Counted from the first letter of the stretch, positions 42,604 through 51,320 are shown. The stretch: DNA of 64,000 nucleotides from Aldehydirespirator sp965203635 (GCA_965203635.1 OZ241903.1:2542001-2606000); one strand, 5' to 3'. The notes: a model not told the origin generated them from the letters alone. Translations and numbers: made by a program.

Positions 42604-43218
42604 TCAGGAAGGGGTCTCGTCGAGGCAGCGGGTCAACTGCTCCATCTCGGCGACCAGGCAGGCCGACACCGATGCTCTGGCGACGGCTTCGCAGCGGGCG
42701 AGGTCCCTGACGTCGAAGGGGCTGATCACCACCAGCGTCACGCCGAGCCCGTCGTCGCGGACGAGGCTGACGCACAGCGCTACACCGTCCTCGTGTGGGG
42801 TTGCCGGAGTGTCGGCTGCGCATCCTGTCGCCGGCGCCGTGTTCAGGCTCGTCAGCAGGTCGTCCACCCGTGATGCGGGCAGCGACGTGGTGAAGGCGAA
42901 AGACGTGGTCTCGCTGCCCACCACCCGGTAGAGGCCGCCCCCGAGGTGGCCCATGTCGATGCCGGAAGAAGTGAGGGTCAGCGTCGGCTCGTCCACCAGG
43001 GCGAAGCCCAGCAGCGTGCCGAGCAGCTGGAAGTCTCCGGCGGCCACCACCAGCTCGCGGAACTCGGCCGGGTGCAGGGTGCATCGGGGATCGGTCATCG
43101 GGCCGATCGAGCAGCGGTGGCCGCTGGGGCTGCTCAACTCGAGCCGGGCGCCCGGCAGATGGAATACCAGGGCGGCCGCTATCTGAAGAGATCCGGCCAT
43201 GGGGACGGTCGAGGGCAT
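42604..43218 (-). CDS. Hypothetical 204-residue protein
   Basis: Not recognised. A clear aaaggag ribosome-binding site precedes the ATG at 43218. The protein has no signal peptide or membrane segment. It shows alternating strands and helices (HPAEFRELVVAAGDFQLLGT, GLYRVVGSETTSFAFTTS, GVALCVSLVRDDGLGVTLVV) and five cysteines. Composition matches its neighbours. A perfect hairpin lies in its leader. Confidence 0.6.
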   Translation of the reverse strand: MPSTVPMAGSLQIAAALVFHLPGARLELSSPSGHRCSIGPMTDPRCTLHPAEFRELVVAAGDFQLLGTLLGFALVDEPTLTLTSSGIDMGHLGGGLYRVVGSETTSFAFTTSLPASRVDDLLTSLNTAPATGCAADTPATPHEDGVALCVSLVRDDGLGVTLVVISPFDVRDLARCEAVARASVSACLVAEMEQLTRCLDETPS

Positions 43219-43245
43219 GGGTGTGCTCCTTTCGGCGTGCGGGAT

Positions 43246-43268
43246 GCCGCCGCTAGAGCTGCGGCGGC
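43246..43268 (-). promoter_or_regulatory. Leader hairpin of the 204-residue gene
   Basis: Perfect 8 bp arms gccgccgc and gcggcggc with a 7-base loop, ending 28 bp upstream of the ATG of the minus-strand gene. It could act as an attenuator or stabilise the message. Confidence 0.4.
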
Positions 43269-43382
43269 GAAGGGAGCGGGCTTCATGCGGGCGCTCCGAC
43301 CCAGGGCCTGGTCCGTCGCGCGGGGGCGAAGACTCAGCGATCGGCGGGTGACTCTAGCCACCAACCCGGCCGGCCCGCGTTG

Positions 43383-43527
43383 CTAATTCCTGAGGGCGCG
43401 CCAGCCGTCGCGCAGTTGGTGCATGGTGGTCAGATCGTAGGGGCGGGACTCCAGCCAGTCCTTCCACCCGGCCGTGCTGAACAGCTCGTACTCGTCGGTG
43501 CGGACATGGAACACCCAGGGAGCCTTC
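43383..43527 (-). pseudogene. C-terminal remnant of an unknown gene (minus strand)
   Basis: About 47 codons with protein-like composition ending at a TAG (43383): WVFHVRTDEYELFSTAGWKD, then WLESRPYDLTTMHQLRDGWR. Three Trp and an ordered helix pattern suggest real former coding. No plausible start lies nearby, because upstream the sequence turns into a different remnant on the other strand. Family not recognised. Confidence 0.4.
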
Positions 43528-43533
43528 GCGCTG

Positions 43534-43677
43534 GGGTACGTGGGCGACCAGACCGATCCGCTGGCCGCGCTGCGGGGCGCCTCGGCCAAGGCCAAGACCA
43601 TCGGCCAGGTCGCCGAGCGCAACGAGCACGCTCACCGCTTTGTGTCCGACATCGGGGACATCGACGGCGACCAATAG
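43534..43677 (+). pseudogene. C-terminal remnant of an unknown gene (plus strand)
   Basis: About 47 codons in frame with a TAG stop, GYVGDQTDPLAALRGASAKA, then KTIGQVAERNEHAHRFVSDI. This looks like the end of a real protein without its N-terminus. It abuts the minus-strand remnant at its truncated side. Family not recognised. Confidence 0.35.
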
Positions 43678-43729
43678 AGACACCGCGGGCCGCTACCGTT
43701 CTTTGGAGGCCTAGCGAAGGGCGACAGCT

Positions 43730-44134
43730 ATGCGACGGATGCACATCGGGCTGCAGGTCGACGACCTCGACGAGTCGATCGCGTTCTACACACGCTTGTT
43801 CGGCGTGGAGCCCACCCTGCGGCGTCCCGACTACGCCAAGTGGATGCTGGAGGACCCCCGGGTGAACTTCTCGCTCGACACCCACGGTTGCGGCTTCCCC
43901 GGCTCGGCCCACTACGGCATCCAGGTTGAGTCACATCCCGAACTCGAGCAGATGCGGGAGCACATCGACTCGGCCGGCATGGCCCGGGCCGACCAGGACG
44001 ACCTGGTGTGCGGCTACCAGCTCCAGCACAAGTCCTGGGTCACCGACCCCGACGGCGTCATGTGGGAGGCGTTCTTCACCGAGGGAGTCGTCGACTCCGG
44101 CTACGGCACCGCCGAGATGCCCGACCCGCAATGA
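43730..44134 (+). CDS. VOC-family protein, CadI/ArsI-like
   Basis: A 134-residue vicinal-oxygen-chelate fold protein, MRRMHIGLQVDDLDESIAFY, then DYAKWMLEDPRVNFSLD, HYGIQVES, and VTDPDGVMWEAFFTEG with the ligand Glu. The order matches the CadI/ArsI group (cadmium-induced or organoarsenical C-As lyase). ArsI relies on paired cysteines; this protein has only Cys at 'HGCGFPG' and 'LVCGYQ', so arsenic chemistry is not assured. Start after gaagggcgacagct. Confidence 0.75.
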   Translation: MRRMHIGLQVDDLDESIAFYTRLFGVEPTLRRPDYAKWMLEDPRVNFSLDTHGCGFPGSAHYGIQVESHPELEQMREHIDSAGMARADQDDLVCGYQLQHKSWVTDPDGVMWEAFFTEGVVDSGYGTAEMPDPQ

Positions 44135-44171
44135 GCGTTCCCAGCGGTCGGCACGGCGGGCTTGCCGGGGA

Positions 44172-45896
44172 CTAGTCGAGGCTCGGGCCGGTGGTATGGG
44201 TGCCCGAGCGCAGCAGCGTGCCGGGACGGGAGCCGGTGAACTGCCCCCGGCGGACGATCTCGGTGCCGTTGCAGACCACGTGCTCGATGCCGGTGGCCCC
44301 GGCGTACAGCCGGGACGCTCCCGCGGGCAGGTCGGAGCGGAACTCGGTAGATCCTGAGCCGACCTCGCTCTCGTCCAGGACCACCACGTCGGCGTAGGCG
44401 CCCTCGGCCAGCACTCCCCTGTCCACCAGGCCGTAGAGGTCGGCCTGCACCTCGGTGATCAGGTGCACGGCCTCCTCCAGGGAGATGAGCCCCCGCTTGA
44501 CCACGGCCTCGTTCAGCATCATGGTCGCGTAGTTGGCCGTCAGGAAGAGATCCAGATGCGCCCCCGCGTCGGAGGCTCCGATCACGGCCCGCGGGTCTCG
44601 CCAGATCTCGACCCTGGCCTCCCAGTCGGCGGTCGGCTCAGGCATGGCCGGATTGCCGAACGACGTCTCCAGATCGTCGGCCAGGGCAATGTCGCACAGC
44701 GCGTCCCAGGGATCCTGGCCCCGCTCCTCGGCGATCTCGCCGACCGTGCGGCCCGCGCAGCCCTCGTTCTCAGCTGCGGGCGAGTGGAACACCACCTTGT
44801 GTTCCCAGCGGGCAAGCCCTCGCAGCGGATGGTCGCCCTGGGCCAACTCGTTGAGGCGGCGGCGCTCGGCCGGGTCGGCCAGGATGCGTCGCTTCTCGTC
44901 CTTGGGCAGCAGCATCACCTCCTCCCAGCCGGGCAGGGCGTCGAGCACGAAGCCGCTGCTGAAGTTCAGGTGCAGCGACAGCATCTGGGGCACGGTCAGG
45001 GCCACCACCTTGCCGCCCCTCGCGGCGGCGTGGTCGCCGGCGGCCAGTTTGGCCCGGTTCATCTCCATCGACCGGGCGGTGACCGTCATGACGTTCCAGT
45101 TGAGCGGGCTGCGGGCCGCGGTCGACATGTCGGACATGAGCTCCACCGCCCAGTCCTCGAACGGGCCCAGCGCGGGGATGAACTCCACCGACGTGCCGTC
45201 GAAGTCGGCCAGCACCGAGCAGAGCGCCACCAACTCGTCGCGCTCCGCGCAGCGGCTGGGGACCATGTTGCCCATCGGGTCGTTGTGGGTGCGCGACCAC
45301 GACGACGAGAACCCCAGCGCTCCCGCCTCCAAACCGGCTCGCAGGAGTTGCTTCATGGCCTTCAGTTCGTCTTCGGTGCTGGCCCGGCGGACGCTGTCGT
45401 CGCCCATCACCACCCGGCGCAAAGCCGAGTGGCCCACCTTGAAGCCGGCGTTGACGGCCACGTTGCCGTCGATGGCGTCGAAGTACTCGGCGGTCGTCCT
45501 CCAGCTCCATGGCACTCCCTGCTGCAGTGCCTCCAGCGGTATGCCCTCCACCCGGGCCAGCATCCGCATGAGGTAGTCGCCGTGGGCGGGGTCGTCTCCC
45601 AGGGGGGCGATGGTGAACCCGCAGTTGCCGCCGATGACGGTGGTCACGCCGTGAAGCGGAGACGGCGACAGGTCGGGATCCCAGAACACCTGGGCGTCCA
45701 GGTGGGTGTGGACGTCGATGAAGCCGGGGGTCACCACCAGGCCGGTGGCGTCGATGGTCGCCGTCGCGGCGGCCCCACCCTCCACCAGGTCCCCGATAGC
45801 CGAGATCCGGTCGTCGGCGATCCCGATGTCGGCCCGGCGCCGGGGGCCGCCCCGGCCGTCGATCATGTCTCCGCCGTGGATGAGCAGGTCGAACAT
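44172..45896 (-). CDS. D-aminoacylase-type amidohydrolase
   Basis: A 574-residue amidohydrolase with the N-acyl-D-amino-acid deacylase layout. The beta-sandwich start FDLLIHGGDMIDGRGGPRRR leads to PGFIDVHTHLDAQVFWDP (HxH), VIGGNCGFTIAPL, and the catalytic Asp block VIGASDAGAHLDLF. The C-terminus returns to the sandwich (GAYADVVVLDESEVGSG). It may cleave an N-acyl or cyclic amide; D-amino acid specificity is not shown by sequence alone. It is separated by about 35 bp from the carbonic anhydrase gene on the same strand. Confidence 0.87.
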   Translation of the reverse strand: MFDLLIHGGDMIDGRGGPRRRADIGIADDRISAIGDLVEGGAAATATIDATGLVVTPGFIDVHTHLDAQVFWDPDLSPSPLHGVTTVIGGNCGFTIAPLGDDPAHGDYLMRMLARVEGIPLEALQQGVPWSWRTTAEYFDAIDGNVAVNAGFKVGHSALRRVVMGDDSVRRASTEDELKAMKQLLRAGLEAGALGFSSSWSRTHNDPMGNMVPSRCAERDELVALCSVLADFDGTSVEFIPALGPFEDWAVELMSDMSTAARSPLNWNVMTVTARSMEMNRAKLAAGDHAAARGGKVVALTVPQMLSLHLNFSSGFVLDALPGWEEVMLLPKDEKRRILADPAERRRLNELAQGDHPLRGLARWEHKVVFHSPAAENEGCAGRTVGEIAEERGQDPWDALCDIALADDLETSFGNPAMPEPTADWEARVEIWRDPRAVIGASDAGAHLDLFLTANYATMMLNEAVVKRGLISLEEAVHLITEVQADLYGLVDRGVLAEGAYADVVVLDESEVGSGSTEFRSDLPAGASRLYAGATGIEHVVCNGTEIVRRGQFTGSRPGTLLRSGTHTTGPSLD

Positions 45897-45931
45897 GGTG
45901 CCGACGCTAGCCGAGCCGCCGGCTGGTCCAG

Positions 45932-46450
45932 TCAGACGGCGGGAGGCCTCGCCTCGTGGAGCCTGCCGTCGGCGACGTCGTACACGAAGCCCCGGATGTG
46001 GTCCTTGCAGGGCAGGAACGGGGAGGAGTGCAGGCGCCGCATCGACTCGGCTACGTCGTCATGGGGGTCCGCGAACGTTTCGAGCGGCCATGAGGGCCTG
46101 ACCCCTGTCTCGGCTTCGAGCTCGGCCAGGAAGCGTTGCTCGTCGAGCAGCTGGAGCCCGCAGCCGGTGTGGTGCACCAGCACCACCTCCCGCGTGCCCA
46201 GCAGCCGCTGCGACAGGCACAGCGATCGGATCACGTCGTCGGTGATCACTCCCCCGGCGTTGCGGATGATGTGGGCCTCGCCGGCCTGCAGCCCGAGGAT
46301 CCTGGGCACGTCGAGCCGGGCGTCCATGCAGGCCACCACGGCCAGCCGCCGCGCCGGCGCGGCCGGCATCCCGGCACCGTCGAAGCCCTGGGCGAAGGCG
46401 GCGTTGCCGGCGAGCAACTCCGGCGTGCTGGGGTGGAAGCCGCCCGTCAC
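45932..46450 (-). CDS. Beta-class carbonic anhydrase
   Basis: A 172-residue enzyme that interconverts CO2 and bicarbonate. The zinc-ligand blocks CMDAR (Cys with the Asp-Arg dyad) and HHTGC (His and Cys) are intact, with IIRNAGGVITDDVIRSL between them. The length is in the short beta-class range. GTG at 46450 is 10 bp from the stop of the upstream lipoprotein gene. Bicarbonate could supply the window's PEP carboxylase and acyl-CoA carboxylase. Confidence 0.92.
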   Translation of the reverse strand: MTGGFHPSTPELLAGNAAFAQGFDGAGMPAAPARRLAVVACMDARLDVPRILGLQAGEAHIIRNAGGVITDDVIRSLCLSQRLLGTREVVLVHHTGCGLQLLDEQRFLAELEAETGVRPSWPLETFADPHDDVAESMRRLHSSPFLPCKDHIRGFVYDVADGRLHEARPPAV

Positions 46451-46460
46451 GACAGCCCTC

Positions 46461-47009
46461 TCAGGAGATCTCCAGCAACAGGAGCAGCCGGCCCGAGCCC
46501 TCGAACTCCACCTCGAACACACCGGGTATCGACGCAGTGAAGGCGAAATGGGCCGGATGGCCGTCGGACACGGCCCGCAGGATGTCATATCCGTGAACGT
46601 GGACCTCCTCGGCGATGTCGGACGTGACCATCAGGGCGACCACCGAGCCGGCATCGACCTCCACCCGCCGGACTCCGCCCGCCGGGGAGCCGTCCACCGC
46701 GTCCACCGTGATCGTCTGGACGGCGTCGGCCACGTCGGCGTCGTACCGGGTCGGTTCACCGGCCGGTCCGTGATCGTGGTCGTGCGTGTGGTCGGTGCCG
46801 GTGCCGGCGTCGTCGTGATGGCCGCTGCCGTCCTGGCCGCTGCCGACCATGTCGCCCATCTCCTGGTCTTGCTGCGTCTCGGTGCCGGCCGTCTCGGGGG
46901 CGGCGGTTGTCGGGCCGTCGTCCGATTCACTGCAGGCAGCGGCCAGCAGTATCAGAACCAGGGCCGCTGCTCTGAGATGTCGACCGGCGGGCGTCGCTGG
47001 ATTCTTCAA
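46461..47009 (-). CDS. Cupredoxin-like lipoprotein
   Basis: A 182-residue lipoprotein. The lipobox LLAAAC follows a hydrophobic segment (LRAAALVLILLAAAC). A Thr/Glu linker and a His patch (SGHHDDAG, DHTHDHDHG) come next. A C-terminal beta-barrel with VDAGSVVALMVTSDIAEEVH, VHGYD, then IPGVFEVEFEGSGRLLLLLE shows a cupredoxin-like pattern but lacks the full set of copper ligands. It should sit outside the membrane. The only in-frame start is TTG at 47009. It leads the carbonic anhydrase and D-aminoacylase-type genes on this strand. Confidence 0.75.
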   Translation of the reverse strand: MKNPATPAGRHLRAAALVLILLAAACSESDDGPTTAAPETAGTETQQDQEMGDMVGSGQDGSGHHDDAGTGTDHTHDHDHGPAGEPTRYDADVADAVQTITVDAVDGSPAGGVRRVEVDAGSVVALMVTSDIAEEVHVHGYDILRAVSDGHPAHFAFTASIPGVFEVEFEGSGRLLLLLEIS

Positions 47010-47075
47010 GTCTGGGCCTCGTGTCGGGGGTCCGCTTGGCCCGCACGCTAACGACCTGCGTCTAGATTGGGGCAC

Positions 47076-48254
47076 GTGACGAGCATCGAGACCCGAGCGT
47101 CCGATCGCCGGGCGCCCTCCAACGGCGACAGCACTTCCACCACGGGAATCGCCGCGGGTTACGACCTCGATCCGACCCGTTCGATGTCCCTGCACGCCGA
47201 CGCCTACATCGAGCCTGGCTGGCTCGAGATCGAGCAGCGCGAGATCTTCGCCCGCTCCTGGCAGTGGGTGTGCCACGTCGAGTCGCTGCGAGAGCTGGGC
47301 GCCTATCTGGCGCTGGAGGTGGCCGGCATGCCCGTCGCGCTGGTGCGGGGCGGCGACGGCGAGCTGAGGGCGTTCTACAACGTGTGCCAGCACCGCGCCC
47401 ACGAGCTTCTGGCGGGATCGGGACGCACCGACAGCATCGTGTGCCCGTACCACGGCTGGACCTACGAGCTGACGGGCCGGCTCGCGCAGGCGCGGCGCAC
47501 CGCCGACGTGGCCGGGTTCGATGTCTCGAGCATCTGCCTGAGCGAGGTTCAGGCGGAGGAGTTCGGCGGCTTCGTGTACGTCAACCTCGACCCGGAGGCG
47601 GTGTCGCTGGCCGAGCAGTCCGGGGGCCTCGGCGACGAGATCGCCCGCGGCGCGCCCGACGTGGACGACCTCACCCATGTGCGCCGCATCCACTACGACA
47701 TCGCCTCCAACTGGAAGAACGTGGTCGACAACTTCCTGGAGTGCTACCACTGCCACATCGCCCACAAGGACTTCGTGACGCTGGTGGAGATGGACACCTA
47801 CGAGGTCACGACCCACGGCATCTACTCCAGCCAGATGGCCAGGGCCGGGTACTCGGCCAACGCCGCCTACGACGTGTCCGGGTCGACAGTGAAGGACCTG
47901 GCCGTGTGGTGGCTGTGGCCGAACACGTGCCTGATGCGCTATCCGGGCCGGGGCAACTTCAGCGTCATGCAGATGGTCCCGGCCGGGCCGGATCGCACGC
48001 TGGAGACCATCGACTTCTACTTCGAGACGCCGCAGCTGACCGAGGCCGACACCGAGTCGATCCGCTACATGGACGACGTGCTCCAGCCTGAGGACATCGC
48101 CATCGTGGAGAGCGTGCAGCGGGGCATGCGCACCCCGGCGTTCGACCAGGGCCGCATCGTGTGCGACCCGGGCGGCTCGGGCCTGTCCGAGCACGGCGTG
48201 CACCACTTCCACGGCCTGGTGCTCGACGCCTACCGCCGCGCCGGCGCGGCCTAA
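47076..48254 (+). CDS. Rieske non-heme iron oxygenase, alpha subunit
   Basis: A 392-residue oxygenase. Rieske cluster ligands are CQHRAH and CPYHGWTY; the mononuclear iron site is NFLECYHCHIAH, with a later Asp. A single-subunit form of this kind acts on quaternary amines (CntA/GbcA type) or aromatic acids. The N-terminal layout (LHADAYIEPGWLEIEQREIF) recalls the choline/glycine-betaine group. No reductase is encoded beside it. GTG at 47076 is chosen (TTG at 47067 is possible). It is divergent from the lipoprotein gene. Confidence 0.9.
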   Translation: MTSIETRASDRRAPSNGDSTSTTGIAAGYDLDPTRSMSLHADAYIEPGWLEIEQREIFARSWQWVCHVESLRELGAYLALEVAGMPVALVRGGDGELRAFYNVCQHRAHELLAGSGRTDSIVCPYHGWTYELTGRLAQARRTADVAGFDVSSICLSEVQAEEFGGFVYVNLDPEAVSLAEQSGGLGDEIARGAPDVDDLTHVRRIHYDIASNWKNVVDNFLECYHCHIAHKDFVTLVEMDTYEVTTHGIYSSQMARAGYSANAAYDVSGSTVKDLAVWWLWPNTCLMRYPGRGNFSVMQMVPAGPDRTLETIDFYFETPQLTEADTESIRYMDDVLQPEDIAIVESVQRGMRTPAFDQGRIVCDPGGSGLSEHGVHHFHGLVLDAYRRAGAA

Positions 48255-48261
48255 CCGATCG

Positions 48262-48308
48262 AACTTCCGGCCCCAGGGGCGAATAATCGCCCCAAACTGC
48301 CGGAAGTT
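48262..48308. terminator. Nested palindrome between convergent genes
   Basis: Outer arms aacttccggc and gccggaagtt, inner arms ggggcga and tcgcccc around an ATAA loop. It begins 8 bp behind the Rieske gene stop, facing the convergent SDR gene; a bidirectional terminator or REP-like element. Confidence 0.6.
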
Positions 48309-48343
48309 GGGCCGAGGGCATTCGCGCCGCGGCGCTGAGTGCT

Positions 48344-49129
48344 CTAGCGGGCCGTCCAGCCGCCGTCTACCAGAATCGTTTGGCCGGTGATGTAGCTGCC
48401 CGCGTCGGAGGCCAGCAGCAGCAGCGCCCCGTCGAACTCGTGGATCTCCCCGGCCCGCCGCATGAGGGTGTTGCGTCGGATGTGGCGCAGACCGGGGGCG
48501 TCGTCGGCCGCAAACATCTCCTCGGTCAGCTCGCTGCGGAAGTAGCCGGGGGCGACGGCGTTGACCCTGATGCCCTCGGGTGCCCACTGCTTGGCCAGCT
48601 CCCGGGTGAGTCCGATCATCCCGCTCTTGGAGGTGACGTAGCCGGCCTGATGGTTGCCGCCCGAAGCCACCGTTCCCAGCATCGAGGCCACGTTGACGAT
48701 GCTGCCGCCCCGGCCGTGTTCGATCATCCGGCGGGCCGCGGCCGCCGACAGCACGAAGGCGGCGGTGAGGTTGATGTCCACCACCCGCCGGAACTGGTCC
48801 GGGTCCTGCTCGTGGGCCCGTACGACGGCGTCGGTGACGCCCGCGTTGTTGACCACTATGTCGGGGCCGCCGTGGGTGGCGGCCACCTGGACCAGCCGCT
48901 CGAGCTGCGAGTCGTCGGCCACGTCGCAGCCCACCGGCACGACGCCGTCGACCTCGCCGGCCAGGGCCTCCAACCGGTTGAGCCGCCGGGCCGCGGCGAC
49001 AACGGTCGCCCCCCGGCCGGCCAGCACCCGGCAGTAGCGCTCCCCCAGCGTGCCGCTGGCCCCGGTGACGATGGCGACCCTGCCGTCCAGCGAGAAGATG
49101 TCCCCGGAGAAGTCGGCCCTCGATGCCAT
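48344..49129 (-). CDS. SDR family oxidoreductase
   Basis: A 261-residue classical short-chain dehydrogenase. TGASGTLGERYC is the dinucleotide loop, NNAGVTDA follows, and the catalytic site AGYVTSKSGM holds the YxxxK. The end GQTILVDGGWTAR is the usual SDR closing motif. NAD(P)-dependent; the substrate is unknown. It lies 5 bp after the PPOX-family gene on the same strand. Confidence 0.92.
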   Translation of the reverse strand: MASRADFSGDIFSLDGRVAIVTGASGTLGERYCRVLAGRGATVVAAARRLNRLEALAGEVDGVVPVGCDVADDSQLERLVQVAATHGGPDIVVNNAGVTDAVVRAHEQDPDQFRRVVDINLTAAFVLSAAAARRMIEHGRGGSIVNVASMLGTVASGGNHQAGYVTSKSGMIGLTRELAKQWAPEGIRVNAVAPGYFRSELTEEMFAADDAPGLRHIRRNTLMRRAGEIHEFDGALLLLASDAGSYITGQTILVDGGWTAR

Positions 49130-49134
49130 GCGAC

Positions 49135-49659
49135 TCAGCCGGGTCCCGGGAGGCCGGGTCCGTCGAGGTGCGGTCCAGTGGTGCCGCCCACGTCGATGGC
49201 GCCGAGCCCGAGTTTGCGGTGGTCCCAGCTGCGGACGCGTTCGACGTCGAGGCGCACCGCCACCCGCTTGTGCAGCATGGCCTCTACCAGGGGCCGCACG
49301 TCCTCGGAGTAGGGCGCGGTGTAGCGCTCCCAGACGTTGACCCCGACCCGCCAGACCTCATCGGGATCCTCCACGATCACCCCGCGGCCCTCCAGCGACG
49401 CCCCCCGCAGGGTGTCATAGGTGTTGCCCGCCTCGATCATCACCGACAGCCGGTCGTCACGGCGCAGGTTGACGATCTTCTGGGCCTTGGCCTTCGACTC
49501 CAGCCACACCTGGCCGTCGAGCCAGGCGTACCACATGGCCACGACGTGGGGCATTCCACTGGGGCCGACGGTGGCCATAGTGCAGGTGCGCGACTGGTCG
49601 ATGAACCGGGCGAGCTCGGTGTCTGTCATCTCGATGCGCGAGCGCAGGTTCTCCCCCAC
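49135..49659 (-). CDS. Pyridoxamine 5'-phosphate oxidase-fold protein
   Basis: A 174-residue split-barrel flavin/F420-binding protein. Key blocks are SRTCTMATVGPSGMPHVVAM, WYAWLDGQVWLESKAKAQK and NLRRDDRLSVMIEAG. Actinobacterial members of this type often use F420 or bind FMN or heme rather than make pyridoxal phosphate. A good gaaaggagcacc precedes the GTG at 49659. Probably in one unit with the SDR gene. Confidence 0.83.
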   Translation of the reverse strand: MGENLRSRIEMTDTELARFIDQSRTCTMATVGPSGMPHVVAMWYAWLDGQVWLESKAKAQKIVNLRRDDRLSVMIEAGNTYDTLRGASLEGRGVIVEDPDEVWRVGVNVWERYTAPYSEDVRPLVEAMLHKRVAVRLDVERVRSWDHRKLGLGAIDVGGTTGPHLDGPGLPGPG

Positions 49660-49773
49660 GGTGCTCCTTTCGGGTTCGGGCGGACGACTCTAGCCACACG
49701 GCCCGGTAGCGTCTCCGAGCGGTCCGGGGGCAAGCCCTGTGCCGTGCCGGTACCACGCGAAAGGGCGAGGAAC

Positions 49774-50079
49774 ATGTCGAAGGTCTCAGTGTTCGCGAAG
49801 TTCTCCTGCCAGGAGGGCAAGGGCTCCGAAATGGACGAGGCGCTGCGGGCCGTGGTCGCGGCCAGCGAGTCGGTGGACGGCGTCGAATCGTACTCCTACC
49901 ACCGGGGCGAGGACGGCACCTACTGGTTCTTCGCGCTCATGTCGAGCATGGAAGCCGCCCAGCAGCACGCCAGCAACGAGGCCATGCAGGCCGCTATGCC
50001 GGCCATGATGGCGCTGCTGGACGGCCCGCCCGACATGGGCATGACCACCCCGGTAGCGGCCAACGGCTTCGACTTCTGA
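49774..50079 (+). CDS. Antibiotic-biosynthesis-monooxygenase-fold protein
   Basis: A 101-residue small dimeric alpha-beta barrel of the ABM/YgiN type: SVFAKFSCQEGKGSEMDEAL, then VDGVESYSYHRGED, TYWFFALMSSMEAAQQHASN. Members oxidise quinols or hydroxylated aromatics without a cofactor; others are heme-binding. ATG at 49774 follows aagggcgagg. Convergent and divergent neighbours suggest a single-gene unit. Confidence 0.78.
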   Translation: MSKVSVFAKFSCQEGKGSEMDEALRAVVAASESVDGVESYSYHRGEDGTYWFFALMSSMEAAQQHASNEAMQAAMPAMMALLDGPPDMGMTTPVAANGFDF

Positions 50080-50139
50080 CACGAGCCGGGATCAGACACG
50101 ATCCTCACATCGGGATGGTCGCGCTGGAGGGAGTGCGGG

Positions 50140-51201
50140 TTGCCTGACGAACAAGCGGCCGGCGGAGAGCCGGTGCATGTCGTAGCGGTTGCGGAGTTGA
50201 CTGTGTTCGCGACGACTGTGATGACCCGCATCGGCTGCGACCCGGATATCGCGGCCGAGATTGCGGAGCACCTGGTGGCGGCCGACCTGCGCGGCGTGGA
50301 GTCGCATGGCGTCATGCGGCTCACCCAGTACGCCGAGATGGCCGGCACGGGCTATCTCGATGCCGGCGCCCGCCCGAGCGCGGCGCGGAACGCGGCCGGC
50401 CGCATCGTGGTCGACGGCAACGGCGGCTTCGGCCACCCCGCCGTCGCGCTGGGCGTGAACCTTGGCATCGAGGAGTGCGGCGACACCGGGATGTCGGTGG
50501 TGATGGTGCAGAACTGCGGGCATACCGGCCGGATGGGCACCTACTCTGAGACGGCCGCCGCAGCCGGGATGTTCTCGATCATCTGTGGCGGCGGGAGGCG
50601 GCAGCGGTGGCGCCAGGTGGCACCCCACGGCGGCATCGATCCGAAGCTGCCCACCAATCCGTACTCGTTCGGGTTTCCGGCTGGCGACGGCGGTCCTGTG
50701 ATCGTGGACTTCGCCACCGGCATGGTGTCGGGCGGCAAGGTCATGAACGCCCAGGTGCGGGGCGTGCACCTCGATGGCGAGTACCTTCTGACGGCCGACG
50801 GCACTCCCAGTGCCGACCCCGGCGCGTACCTCGACGGCGGCGCCATCCGGCCCTTCGCGGGCGCCCGCGGCTACGGCATGGGGCTGATGGCCGAGATCGT
50901 GGCCACCGCGCTGATGGGTGTCGCCACGGTCGAGGCGAACTGGCTCATCATGCTGGTTGACACCGCCTGCTACCGGGCGTCCGACGTGGTCGTCGCTGCG
51001 GTCGCCGAGATACTCGACGATGTGCGCTCATCCCGCACCGCACCCGGGTTCGACCGGGTGGAGATCCCCGGCCAGCGGGAGCACGCCCTGGCCGAGCAGC
51101 GCCGCCGCGACGGCATCCCCATCCCGCAGGCGGTCTGGACCAGTCTCATCGAGCTGAGCGAGAGACTGGCGGCGAGACCACCCGGCGATCACGAGCGCTG
51201 A
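50140..51201 (+). CDS. Ldh2/malate dehydrogenase-type oxidoreductase
   Basis: A 353-residue NAD(P)-dependent 2-hydroxyacid dehydrogenase of the MdH/Ldh2 fold, unlike Rossmann-type LDH. The catalytic-His block GVESHGVMRLTQYAEM is followed by NGGFGHPAVALGV, VVMVQNCGHTGRMG, PYSFGFPAGDG and a Gly-rich FAGARGYGMGLMAEI. It may act on malate, ureidoglycolate, sulfolactate or delta-pyrroline carboxylates; the choice cannot be made. TTG start after ggaggg. It is upstream of the sulfatase gene, though 180 bp apart. Confidence 0.87.
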   Translation: MPDEQAAGGEPVHVVAVAELTVFATTVMTRIGCDPDIAAEIAEHLVAADLRGVESHGVMRLTQYAEMAGTGYLDAGARPSAARNAAGRIVVDGNGGFGHPAVALGVNLGIEECGDTGMSVVMVQNCGHTGRMGTYSETAAAAGMFSIICGGGRRQRWRQVAPHGGIDPKLPTNPYSFGFPAGDGGPVIVDFATGMVSGGKVMNAQVRGVHLDGEYLLTADGTPSADPGAYLDGGAIRPFAGARGYGMGLMAEIVATALMGVATVEANWLIMLVDTACYRASDVVVAAVAEILDDVRSSRTAPGFDRVEIPGQREHALAEQRRRDGIPIPQAVWTSLIELSERLAARPPGDHER

Positions 51202-51320
51202 ATATCCACCCGCCGTTCGGTGAGGTCGAAGTGGCGCAGGCCTCCGCCGCCGCACATCTCGGCCAGCCAGTGGGGCTCTGCCGGACCGGCGTAGTCGCCC
51301 GTGACGACATTCTCGGGCAT
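51189..51320 (-). CDS. Possible 43-residue small protein
   Basis: An ATG-to-TGA frame (MPENVVTGDYAGPAEPHWLA, then EMCGGGGLRHFDLTERRVDI) in the gap before the sulfatase gene. It overlaps the 3' end of the dehydrogenase gene by 13 bp. A ggaagg lies 11 bp upstream. The composition looks protein-like, but at this size it may be chance or a remnant. Confidence 0.3.
   Translation of the reverse strand: MPENVVTGDYAGPAEPHWLAEMCGGGGLRHFDLTERRVDIQRS

Noticed and set aside
47010..48587. Upstream extension of the cupredoxin-like lipoprotein frame
   Set aside because: It lies antisense to the Rieske oxygenase gene; the signal peptide begins right after TTG 47009.
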